NCBI GenBank assembly: GCA_022791735.1
Contig: JAAVZQ010000124.1
Coordinates: 1-18,391, forward strand
Reading direction: 5' to 3'
Source of the DNA: Clostridia bacterium
Lineage (GTDB): Bacteria; Bacillota; Clostridia; TANB77; CAG-508
Length of the DNA stretch: 18,391 nucleotides
The notes under the pieces are model-generated. The model saw nothing but the letters and a program-made list of their open reading frames with translations. It was not told where the DNA came from and did no database searches. The position numbers and the translations under genes are program-made. Below, in pieces: positions 8,734 through 16,262 of this stretch; positions within the stretch are counted from its first letter, which is position 1; each line of letters starts with the position of its first letter.

Positions 8734-9831
8734 ATGTCAGGTAGAAGAAGTAAACATATTGATGAAGATTATGAAGAAGAGGTTGTTAGAAAACCGTCAA
8801 AAAAGAAGAAAAAGAAAAAAAGACATATATTTTTAAAGATATTACTTGTATTACTTATGCTAATTGCAATAGCACTTGGAACGATTGTTGGATTTGCATA
8901 TAGCATGTTAGATCAAATGGAATTTGATAATCAAGTAGATAAGAATACAATAGAAGTAAATGATGGGGTTGAAACAGCTAAAGGAACAGTTAATATTGCA
9001 TTATTTGGAGTAGATGCAAGAAACCAAAAAAATAGTTATTCAGGTTCATTAAGTGATGTTATAATGATTGTTAGTATAAATCAAGATACTAAAAAGGTGA
9101 GAATTGCATCAGTATATAGAGATACTTATTTACAAATGTCAGATACAAAAAAATTTGATAAGATAACACATGCTTTTGGAAGAGGACCACAAATTTCAAT
9201 TAACAGTTTAAACTCAAATTTAGATTTGGATATAAAAGATTATGTTGCGATAAATTTCAATGTAGTAGTTGATGTAGTAGATGCAGTAGGAGGAGTTACA
9301 GTAGATGTAACTAGAGAAGAAGCGTTGCAGATGACAAATTATATTGATGAAATAAATAATACAACAGGACATAAATCAAAACATTTAACAAAGGCTGGAA
9401 CATATACATTAGACGGAGTACAAGCTACAGCTTATGCAAGGATAAGATATACAGAAGGTGGAGATTGGAAAAGAACTGAAAGACAAAGAAAAATATTAGA
9501 TTTAACATTTGAAAAAGTAAAAAAGATGAATTTAGCACAGCTTAAGAGCTTAGCAGATACAGTTTTAAAACAAGTATCAACAAATATAACAACATCTCAA
9601 ATTATATCTCTTGCAGCAAGTGCAGGATCTTACGAGATAGAGGAAACAAAAGGATGGCCATTTGAAGTTGCAGATTATAAGCTAAATGGAGTTTGGTATG
9701 GACCACCAAGGAATTTGGAAAAACAAGTTATAGAGTTACATGAATTCTTATTCCCAGAAGAAGAGTATGAACCATCAGAAAATGTAAGAGCAATAAGTGA
9801 TAAGCTAATTAAGCAAACAGGGATAAAATAA
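8734..9831 (+). CDS. LytR-CpsA-Psr (LCP) family cell-wall polymer ligase
   Basis: Membrane-anchored enzymes of this family transfer lipid-linked glycopolymers (teichoic acid or capsule) to peptidoglycan. The 365-residue protein has a strongly basic cytoplasmic N-terminus (a lysine run at 23-29), one transmembrane helix (about 34-58) and an extracellular LCP domain. Family marks: LFGVDAR, SLSDVIMIVS, SVYRDTYL (the SIPRDT position), KITHAF, an internal YVAINFNVVVDVVDAVGGV segment, ARIRYT and GDWKRTERQRKIL with the conserved arginines. ATG 8734 has AAGGAG 8 bases upstream. It has its own promoter and is followed by a clear terminator, so it is monocistronic. No in-phase CGG. It may act on envelope polymers related to the LtaS-like protein encoded further on. 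Confidence 0.9.
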   Translation: MSGRRSKHIDEDYEEEVVRKPSKKKKKKKRHIFLKILLVLLMLIAIALGTIVGFAYSMLDQMEFDNQVDKNTIEVNDGVETAKGTVNIALFGVDARNQKNSYSGSLSDVIMIVSINQDTKKVRIASVYRDTYLQMSDTKKFDKITHAFGRGPQISINSLNSNLDLDIKDYVAINFNVVVDVVDAVGGVTVDVTREEALQMTNYIDEINNTTGHKSKHLTKAGTYTLDGVQATAYARIRYTEGGDWKRTERQRKILDLTFEKVKKMNLAQLKSLADTVLKQVSTNITTSQIISLAASAGSYEIEETKGWPFEVADYKLNGVWYGPPRNLEKQVIELHEFLFPEEEYEPSENVRAISDKLIKQTGIK

Positions 9832-9845
9832 GCTATTAAGTATTT

Positions 9846-9889
9846 GAAAGAACTAAGTGTGTGGTAGCATTTAGTTCTTTCATTTTTTG
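9846..9889 (+). terminator. Rho-independent terminator after the LCP gene
   Basis: A perfect 11-bp stem GAAAGAACTAA (9846-9856) / TTAGTTCTTTC (9871-9881), a 14-base loop, then ATTTTTTG. Confidence 0.88.
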
Positions 9890-9897
9890 ATTAAAGG

Positions 9898-9945
9898 GTG
9901 AAAGTGTGGTCAAAATGCTCCGTCCCTCTTGACCACTTTGTTCAC
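9898..9945 (+). promoter_or_regulatory. Second hairpin upstream of the glgP promoter
   Basis: GTGGTCAA (9906-9913) pairs perfectly with TTGACCAC (9929-9936), and outer GTGAA (9898-9902) with TTCAC (9941-9945), around a pyrimidine-rich loop. No T-run follows. It lies between the LCP terminator and the glgP promoter, so it may be an operator or a reverse-strand structure; I cannot assign it. Confidence 0.45.
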
Positions 9946-9973
9946 ATTAAATCAAAAATTTTCTCATAAAACA

Positions 9974-10002
9974 TTGACTTTTTTTTCATTTTAATAGATA
10001 AT
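9974..10002 (+). promoter_or_regulatory. Promoter of the glucan phosphorylase gene
   Basis: TTGACT (9974-9979), a 17-base spacer, GATAAT (9997-10002). A strong RBS, AGGAGGAG, precedes the ATG at 10053. Confidence 0.65.
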
Positions 10003-10052
10003 TAATATATTAATGTACGAAAGATTTTAGATAAACGTAGGAGGAGAAAATA

Positions 10053-12725
10053 ATGTATTTATTTAATAAGATAATAGTAAATCCACAATTGCCTAAGAGA
10101 ATAGATAAACTTTCTATTATTGCAAACAATTTATGGTGGTCATGGAATACAGAGTTTTTAAGACTATTTAAGATGATAGACATAGATTTATGGGAGAGTG
10201 TAGGCAAAAATCCGATAAAATTTTTGAAGCTTGTACCACAAGAGAAGCTAGAAGAATATTCTAAGAACAGTGAGTTTTTAAAAGAGTACGATAAAAATGT
10301 AAGTAATTTTGAAGCTTACATGAATAGCAAAAGCACTGTGTTTTCAAAGAAATTTCCAGATAATAAAAATGATTTAATTGCATACTTTTCTGCTGAATAT
10401 GGTTTAGATGAAATCATGCAGATATATTCAGGTGGTCTTGGTATCCTTTCAGGAGACCACTTAAAGGCTGCAAGTGATTTGGGTATTCCATTGGTTGGAA
10501 TTGGTCTTTTGTATAAAAGAGGATATTTCCACCAAGTGATAAATCCACAAGGTAGACAAGAGAACGCTTATTGGGATATAGATTTAGAAAATCTACCAAT
10601 GACAACTGTAAAAAATGAATTTGGTGATGATTTAATAATTGATGCTAGAATTCAAAGAAAAAGATTATTTTTGAAGGCTTGGCAAGTAAATGTAGGTAGA
10701 GTAAAACTATACCTATTAGATTCGGATATAGAAGAAAACCTAGATCCAGATTTTAGGGAGATTACAAAATACTTGTATGGTGGAGACCAAGAGACAAGAA
10801 TAAGACAAGAGATTGTACTTGGTATGGCAGGAACTAATCTATTAAATATATTAAAGCTAAATCCAACAGTATATCACATGAATGAAGGGCATTCTGCATT
10901 TATGCTTCTAGAACTTGCAAGAGAACTTGTAGAGGAGAAAAAGTTATCTTTTAGAAATGCACTAAGTATAGTTGCATCAAAAACTGTGTTTACTACTCAT
11001 ACACCAGTTCCAGCAGGAAATGATATTTTCCCAATAGAATTAATGGAAAAGTATTTCAAAAATTTCTGGCCAAGACTTGGAATTGAAAGAGAAGAATTTT
11101 TGAGACTTGGTATGAATCCAAAAGAAGAATTAGAACCAGGATTTAATATGGGAATATTTGCACTCAAAATTGCAGGTAAGAAAAATGGTGTAAGTAAGTT
11201 ACATGGCGGTGTTTCGAGAGAATTATTTGGCGATGTTTGGCCAGAAATTGCAGCAGATGAGTCACCAATTGGGCATGTTACAAATGGTATTCATACTTGT
11301 ACTTGGCTTGCTCCAACAATGAAAGAATTATTTAACAAATATTTAACTCCATATTGGCAAGACAATATTTTTGAGGCACGTACATGGGAAAAGATAAAAA
11401 ATATTCCAAATAAGGAGTTATGGGATGTTCATTATCAAAGAAAAGTTAAATTATTGCAATTAGTTAGACAAAATACAATAAATAGACTAAGAAGAAATGG
11501 CATGAGATATGAAGAGATAATGGAGATTGTATCAAAGCTTGATCCTAATGCTTTAACAATAGGGTTTGCAAGAAGATTTGCAACTTATAAAAGAGCAACT
11601 TTGATATTTAGAGATTTAGAAAGAATAACAGAAATAGTAAATAACAGTAAAACTCCAGTACAATTTATATTTGCAGGAAAAGCACATCCAAAAGATGTAG
11701 AGGGACAAGATTTAATAAGGTACATACATGAAATATCTATGAAACCACAGTTTAAAGGTAAGATTTTCTTACTTGAAGATTATGATATTGGTATGTCAAG
11801 ATATCTAATAAGTGGTGTAGATGTATGGCTAAATAACCCTAGACGCCCTATGGAAGCTTCTGGTACAAGTGGTGAAAAAGCTTCTGTAAATGGAGTTCTA
11901 AACTTTAGTATTTTAGATGGCTGGTGGGTAGAAGGATATAACAAGATAAATGGCTGGATAATTGGTAAAAATAAGGATTATGATTCTTATGAAATACAAG
12001 ATAATGAAGATTCTCAAAGCATTTATGATACTTTAGAAAACAAGATAATACCAACATTTTATAATAGAGCAAATGGAGAAGACTTTTCAAGTGAATGGGT
12101 AGAACTTATGAAGAATTCTATAATTTCTACTGGTGGTGAGTATAGTACATCTAGAATGCTTATGGATTATCTAAATAAGATGTATATACCACTTTGCAAT
12201 TTATATAATAAGTATTATTCAGATATGGAAAATGTTATTAGACTAAACGAATGGATTGATGATATTAAAAATAGATGGGATAAGATAAAGATTACGCAGT
12301 TAGATAATTTGAATAATGTTGTAATTGATGCTGGAAAGAATATCGAGGTAAAATGCCAGGTGGATTTACAAAATATTAATCCAGAAAATATTTCTGTTCA
12401 AGTGTATTCTGGCAAAGTATTAGGTAATGGTACTTTAGAGGATATACAAATAAGAGAAATGGAGCAGGTTGAAAAAGGTAGTGATATTTATAAGGCGAAG
12501 ATTACTTTATCTACTGGTGGAGATTATGGCTATACATTTAGAGTTATGCCAAAGCATGAAATGGTACTTGAGGCACAAAACCTAAATCTTGTTAAATGGA
12601 TAACTGATGAAATGCAAAATGGAGAATCACAAAAGGAGAAAAAAGAAGTTCCGGAAGCTCCAGAAACTGTGGAAGACATTGTAGAGGACACCTCAGAGGC
12701 AGAAGAAGCTGTTGTAGAAGAATAA
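10053..12725 (+). CDS. glgP: Alpha-glucan (glycogen) phosphorylase, GT35
   Basis: Phosphorolysis of alpha-1,4-glucan to glucose-1-phosphate, feeding glycolysis. 890 residues, in the size range of the glucan phosphorylase subfamily that starts with an N-terminal DUF3417-like region (LSIIANNLWWSWN). Seen: YFSAEYGL, the glycine-rich GGLGILSGDHLKAASDLG stretch, HMNEGHSAF, TTHTPVPAGND, GFARRFATYKRATL, and the PLP-binding segment EASGTSGEKASVNG with Lys609 as the Schiff-base lysine. A beta-sandwich-like tail (about 770-850) is followed by a highly acidic end rich in Glu. ATG 10053 has AGGAGGAG upstream. No in-phase CGG, and the frame is intact over 2.7 kb, which shows that the frameshifts elsewhere are not general poor sequence quality. 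Confidence 0.93.
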   Translation: MYLFNKIIVNPQLPKRIDKLSIIANNLWWSWNTEFLRLFKMIDIDLWESVGKNPIKFLKLVPQEKLEEYSKNSEFLKEYDKNVSNFEAYMNSKSTVFSKKFPDNKNDLIAYFSAEYGLDEIMQIYSGGLGILSGDHLKAASDLGIPLVGIGLLYKRGYFHQVINPQGRQENAYWDIDLENLPMTTVKNEFGDDLIIDARIQRKRLFLKAWQVNVGRVKLYLLDSDIEENLDPDFREITKYLYGGDQETRIRQEIVLGMAGTNLLNILKLNPTVYHMNEGHSAFMLLELARELVEEKKLSFRNALSIVASKTVFTTHTPVPAGNDIFPIELMEKYFKNFWPRLGIEREEFLRLGMNPKEELEPGFNMGIFALKIAGKKNGVSKLHGGVSRELFGDVWPEIAADESPIGHVTNGIHTCTWLAPTMKELFNKYLTPYWQDNIFEARTWEKIKNIPNKELWDVHYQRKVKLLQLVRQNTINRLRRNGMRYEEIMEIVSKLDPNALTIGFARRFATYKRATLIFRDLERITEIVNNSKTPVQFIFAGKAHPKDVEGQDLIRYIHEISMKPQFKGKIFLLEDYDIGMSRYLISGVDVWLNNPRRPMEASGTSGEKASVNGVLNFSILDGWWVEGYNKINGWIIGKNKDYDSYEIQDNEDSQSIYDTLENKIIPTFYNRANGEDFSSEWVELMKNSIISTGGEYSTSRMLMDYLNKMYIPLCNLYNKYYSDMENVIRLNEWIDDIKNRWDKIKITQLDNLNNVVIDAGKNIEVKCQVDLQNINPENISVQVYSGKVLGNGTLEDIQIREMEQVEKGSDIYKAKITLSTGGDYGYTFRVMPKHEMVLEAQNLNLVKWITDEMQNGESQKEKKEVPEAPETVEDIVEDTSEAEEAVVEE

Positions 12726-12749
12726 AAAAGCAATTTTTTTACAAAAGGC

Positions 12750-12779
12750 TTGCAAAATTTATATAAAAAAAGATATAAT
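12750..12779 (+). promoter_or_regulatory. Promoter of the small membrane protein gene
   Basis: TTGCAA (12750-12755), an 18-base spacer, TATAAT (12774-12779), 41 bases before the start codon. No clear terminator for glgP is visible before it. Confidence 0.6.
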
Positions 12780-12820
12780 ATATATGTTATTTAAACAAAA
12801 GAAAAGGGAGGTGCTTATAC

Positions 12821-13162
12821 ATGCCAGTAATAAACCTTACAGAACCATTTACAATAATACTTTGCTTGGCTGCTATAATCTGTGCAATTTACTTAGGACA
12901 TGAAATTAAGAGAGCTATTGTTCCAGCAATTGCATTAACAATATGCATTATTTTACTTTTAACACATACTTTTCAACTATTTGTATTCACAAGTAGTTAT
13001 CTTGAATATGAAAAGATACTTTCTACTTCAATAATATTTGACTTTGGTTTCGTATTGCTAACATATTTAGCATATTTATGGGTAGATGATATTGAAGCTA
13101 AACATAGAAATAAGAAGAGTATTGATAATAGTTTAGATTGGTTCTGGAGCAAGATAGTTTAA
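12821..13162 (+). CDS. Small multi-pass membrane protein of unknown function
   Basis: 113 residues with three predicted transmembrane stretches (about 8-26, 32-54 and 68-88) and a short charged C-terminal tail (DDIEAKHRNKKS). ATG 12821 has a very strong GGGAGGTG RBS (12806-12813) with 7-base spacing, and a promoter lies just upstream. I recognise no family motif. It directly precedes metG, separated by a 14-bp palindrome. The strong RBS, the promoter and the amphipathic helix pattern support a real gene. Confidence 0.75.
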   Translation: MPVINLTEPFTIILCLAAIICAIYLGHEIKRAIVPAIALTICIILLLTHTFQLFVFTSSYLEYEKILSTSIIFDFGFVLLTYLAYLWVDDIEAKHRNKKSIDNSLDWFWSKIV

Positions 13163-13188
13163 AAAAGAATACTAATTCTTTTTTAAAC
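13157..13188 (+). terminator. Perfect 14-bp palindrome at the end of the membrane protein gene
   Basis: GTTTAAAAAAGAAT (13157-13170), tetraloop ACTA, ATTCTTTTTTAAAC (13175-13188). The stem includes the TAA stop codon. A-run and T-run arms could make it a bidirectional or weak terminator. No metG promoter fits in the 21 bases that remain, so read-through into metG is probable. Confidence 0.55.
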
Positions 13189-13209
13189 TAAATAGAGGAG
13201 GAGACAAGG

Positions 13210-14788
13210 ATGGAAAAACCAAAATTCTATATTACAACACCTATTTATTACCCAAGTGGAAAGTTCCACATTGGTACAGCATATACTACTGTACTTGCGG
13301 ATACAATCAAAAGATATAAACAGCTTAGAGGTTTTGATGTAAGGCTTTTGACAGGGCTTGATGAACATGGTCAGAAAATCGAAGAAGTTGCTAAAAAGGC
13401 AAACAAAACACCGATTCAATATGTAAATGAAATAGCTGAATATGCAAAAAACTTGTGGAAGTTAATGGATATACAAAACGATGATTTTATTCGTACAACT
13501 GAGGAGAGACATACAAAAGTCGTAGAGAAAATCTTTGATAGATTAATGGATAATGGAGACATATATAAAGGTGAATATGAAGGTTGGTATTGCACTCCTT
13601 GTGAGACATACTTTACAGAACTACAATTAAAGGATGGAAAATGTCCTGACTGTGGTAGAGATGTAAAGAAGATGAAGGAAGAAGCATATTTCTTTAACAT
13701 GAAGAAATATACAGATAGACTTATAAAATTTTATGAGGAAAATCCACATTTTATTGAACCAGAATTTAGAAAAAATGAGTTATTTAATAACTTTATAAAG
13801 CCAGGACTAGAAGATTTATGTGTTACTAGGACAAGTTTTGATTGGGGCGTAAAAGTAAAAAAGGATCCAAAGCATGTTATATATGTATGGTTAGATGCTT
13901 TAGTAAATTATATTACGGCATTAGGGTATAACACAGAGGATGATAGTTTGTTTAGAAAATATTGGCCAGCAGACCTTCAAATAGTAGGAAAAGATATAAT
14001 AAGATTTCACGCAATTTATTGGCCAATATTCTTAATGGCGCTAGATTTACCACTTCCAAAGAAGATATATGCACATGGGTTTATAATGATGAAAGACCGG
14101 AAAAATGTCAAAATCAAAAGGAAATGTTGTATATCCAGAAATGCTTATAGAAAGGTATGGATTGGATAGCACAAAGTATTTCTTGCTTAGAGAATTTTCT
14201 TTTGGACAAGATGCAATATTTTCTCCAGAAGGTTTTGTAGAAAGATTTAATTTTGATTTATGTAATGATTTAGGAAATCTTTTAAATAGAACAATAGGCA
14301 TGATAAATAAATATTTTGGAGGAGTTATCCCAAAATATGAGGGCACTGTAAATGTACAAGATGAAAGATTAGAACAAGAAACAGCGGATTTAATAAATAA
14401 AATAGAAAAAGAATATGATTTATATCATATAAATACTGCACTAGAAGAGATTTGGAAAATAATTTCTATGACAAATAAATATATTGATGAAACTGCTCCT
14501 TGGGTTTTGGTAAAGGAAGAAAAAACAAGAGAGCTTGCATCAGTTATGTATCATTTAGCGGAGAATTTGAGAAAAATAGGAATACTTTTAAAACCTATAA
14601 TGGATAATACATCTAAAGAGATATTATCACAATTAGGAATTGATGATGAAAAGTTAGTTATATGGGAGAGTTTGAAGCAAAACAATTTATTACAAAATGA
14701 GATAAAAGTTATAGAAAAAGGAAATCCACTTTTTGTAAGACTTGATATGAATGAAGAAGCTCAATATATAAAAGAAAAGATGAAGTAA
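13210..14788 (+). CDS. metG: Methionyl-tRNA synthetase, read through a CGGA +1 site at the KMSKS loop
   Basis: Class I synthetase that charges initiator and elongator tRNA-Met. The joined protein is 525 residues: HIGT at 20-23, a zinc knuckle with C128, C131, C145 and C148, the LDALVNYITALGY region, KMSKS at 298-302, and an alpha-helical anticodon-binding domain to the end. The C-terminal EMAP/Trbp111-like tRNA-binding domain found in many Firmicutes is absent. ATG 13210 has GAGGAGGAG upstream. Conventional reading ends at TAG 14167-14169, with KMSKS scrambled. Skipping C14098 gives MMKD-GKMSKSKGNVV, a near-invariant stretch. The Gly before KMSKS is highly conserved in MetRS, which makes this the best internal evidence for what amino acid the CGGA step inserts. 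Confidence 0.94.
14098..14101 (+). other. +1 recoding site CGGA in metG (Gly297)
   Basis: The zero frame is aaa gac CGG aaa aat gtc. Skipping C14098 gives aaa gac GGA aaa atg tca aaa tca (D-G-K-M-S-K-S). The restored Gly is the conserved residue immediately before KMSKS. Confidence 0.93.
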
Positions 14789-14806
14789 TAAAGTTAAAAA
14801 ATAATT

Positions 14807-14858
14807 AGAGAGGAGGAACGAAATTTTGACTATGTCAGGGTTTTGTTTCTCTCTTTTC
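14807..14858 (+). terminator. Terminator-like hairpin after metG
   Basis: AGAGA (14807-14811) pairs with TCTCT (14850-14854) and, after a 3-base bulge, GGAACGAAA (14815-14823) pairs with TTTTGTTTC (14841-14849) with two G-T pairs. TTTC follows. It lies about 20 bases after the metG stop. Confidence 0.55.
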
Positions 14859-14870
14859 TATTAATATAGA

Positions 14871-14994
14871 GTTCGAATAAGAATTATTACATTGCAAGGC
14901 ACGTGAAGGAGAGTGTCACAGAGGTGTACATTGGTACGCAGATAGTGAACTCGACTGAGCAGTAACGAAGCAAGATGCTAATTCTTGTGTGAAC
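14871..14994 (+). ncRNA. Candidate structured RNA leader of the tmk operon
   Basis: A long closing helix: GTTC (14871-14874) with GAAC (14991-14994), AAGAATTA (14879-14886) with TAATTCTT (14979-14986), and CATTGC (14890-14895) with GCAAGATG (14970-14977, one bulged G). Inside are hairpins GGCAC/GTGTC (14898-14902, 14913-14917), GTGTAC/GTACGC (14924-14929, 14934-14939, loop ATTG) and CTC/GAG (14950-14952, 14957-14959). The block has a more even base composition than the AT-rich flanks. The helix closes right before the tmk RBS (AGAAGGAG, starting 14995), so it could control translation or transcription of tmk-nadD-ltaS. It matches no riboswitch class that I can recognise. A weak promoter, TTGTTT (14843) with TATAGA (14865), lies just upstream; if it is the true start, GTTC would not be in the transcript. 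Confidence 0.45.
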
Positions 14995-15008
14995 AGAAGG
15001 AGAAAGAA

Positions 15009-15681
15009 ATGGGAAAACTAATAGTAATAGATGGAACTGATGGAAGTGGAAAGGAAACACAAATAAAAATTCTAGAAAATAAATTAAAAGAAAGGAATAT
15101 AGACTTTAGGAAAGTAGATTTTCCAAATTATGATTCTCCATCATCTAGCTTAGTTAAGATGTATTTAAGTGGAGATTTTGGAACTGATGCAAAGTCTATT
15201 AGTCCATATGTTGCATCTACTTTTTATGCAGCAGATAGATTTGCAACATACAAAACAGAATTTGAAGAATACTATGAAAATGGCGGTCTAATACTTGCAG
15301 ACAGATATACAACTGCAAATATGGTACATCAAGCAGGAAAAATAAAAGATAAAGAGGAAAGAAAAAAGTTTTTAGATTGGCTATGGGATTTGGAATTTAA
15401 TATATATAAAATTCCTGTGCCAGATAAAATTTTCTTTTTAAATATGCCTATTGATGTAGTAGAGAAATTAATAAAAAATAGAGGTAATAAGTTTGATAAG
15501 AATGCAAAAAAAGATATACATGAGAGCAATGAGAAGCATTTGATAGAGAGCTATGAGGCTGCGTGTGAGCTTGCTAAAGATTATAGATGGGATGAGATAA
15601 GGTGTGTAAAGGAACGGAAAACTCAGAACAAGAGAAGATATAGGAGAAGAGATATTTGAACATGTAGAGGGGATTTTATGA
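15009..15681 (+). CDS. tmk: Thymidylate kinase, C-terminus restored by a CGGA +1 site
   Basis: Phosphorylates dTMP to dTDP. From ATG 15009 (RBS AGAAGGAG) the product is 223 residues: P-loop GTDGSGKETQ (9-18), the FPNYDSPSS region, DRYTTANMVHQAGK (DRY motif), a lid region FDKNAKKDIHE, and a C-terminal helix. The P-loop has Glu16 where many homologues have Ser. The conventional frame ends at TGA 15657-15659 with a basic tail (RKTQNKRRYRRRDI) unlike any TMPK. Skipping C15615 gives VKE-GKLRTREDIGEEIFEHVEGIL, the normal TMPK end, and moves the stop to TGA 15679-15681, which overlaps the nadD start as ATGA. A TTG at 14985 lies in the leader and is not the start. Confidence 0.92.
15615..15618 (+). 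other. +1 recoding site CGGA in tmk (Gly203)
   Basis: The zero frame is aag gaa CGG aaa act cag. Skipping C15615 gives aag gaa GGA aaa ctc aga (E-G-K-L-R), matching the (D/E)GKLRs motif near the end of TMPK. The shift also creates an ATGA stop/start overlap with nadD. Because both frames stay open for a while, this site is invisible as a broken ORF. Confidence 0.9.
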
Positions 15682-16253
15682 AAATAGGTTTTTTTGGAGG
15701 TTCATTTAATCCGCCGACAAAGGCACATATAGAGCTAGCTCAAAAGGTGATAGAAAAATATGTACTTGATAAAGTAATATTTGTTCCAATGGGTGATTTT
15801 TATGTAAAAGAAGGACTTGCTAGCTCAAAAGATAGGTTAAATATGTTAAAACTTGCATGTAAACCGTATGAAAAGCTAGAAGTTTCAGACTTAGAGATTA
15901 GGCTAAATAAGAAAATGGATACAATAGATGCTTTTAGAGAGATAGAAAAGCATTTTCAAGGTATAGACAGATTTTTTATAATGGGAGCAGACAATTTCAT
16001 AAAGATATTAGAGTGGAAAGAGAGTTTAGAATTAGTTAGTAAGTATAAGTATATCGTGTTTGAAAGAGATGATATAAATGTAAATAGATTTATAGAGGAG
16101 AACTTAAAAGAGTATAAAGCGAATTTCCAAATTATGGAAAATAAAGAATACAAAAATAGTAGTTCAAGTAAGTTTAGGCATGATAAGAACAGTTTTAAGG
16201 AAGAAGTATCAAAGGAAGTGTTTAAATATATTATGAAAAACAATATATATTAG
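15678..16253 (+). CDS. nadD: Nicotinate-nucleotide adenylyltransferase family protein
   Basis: Adenylates nicotinate mononucleotide in NAD synthesis. 191 residues, the usual NadD size. The N-terminal nucleotide-binding motif is GFFGGSFNPPTKAH (residues 4-17, the GGxFxPxHxGH position). FIMGADNFIKILEWKE matches NadD-type core sequence, and NSSSSKFRHDKN sits where ISSTxIR is expected. The motif details (KAH instead of xGH, SSSKFR) are divergent, so a related nucleotidyltransferase is possible. RBS GAGGGG (15667-15672). The start overlaps the tmk stop (ATGA), implying translational coupling. It is followed 9 bases later by the LtaS-like gene. No in-phase CGG. Confidence 0.82.
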   Translation: MKIGFFGGSFNPPTKAHIELAQKVIEKYVLDKVIFVPMGDFYVKEGLASSKDRLNMLKLACKPYEKLEVSDLEIRLNKKMDTIDAFREIEKHFQGIDRFFIMGADNFIKILEWKESLELVSKYKYIVFERDDINVNRFIEENLKEYKANFQIMENKEYKNSSSSKFRHDKNSFKEEVSKEVFKYIMKNNIY

Positions 16254-16262
16254 AGGGGCAAA

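Noticed and set aside
14881..14994. SRP RNA, tRNA or a known riboswitch before tmk
   Set aside because: The SRP core (GGAAG..AGCAG pattern), tRNA T-loop and CCA signals, and complete lysine or THF riboswitch consensus sequences are missing; only short matches such as GGAGAGT and ACGAAG occur.
14985..15008. TTG start for tmk at 14985
   Set aside because: It lies inside the leader helix and upstream of the RBS; ATG 15009, with AGAAGGAG at proper spacing, begins the normal TMPK N-terminus.
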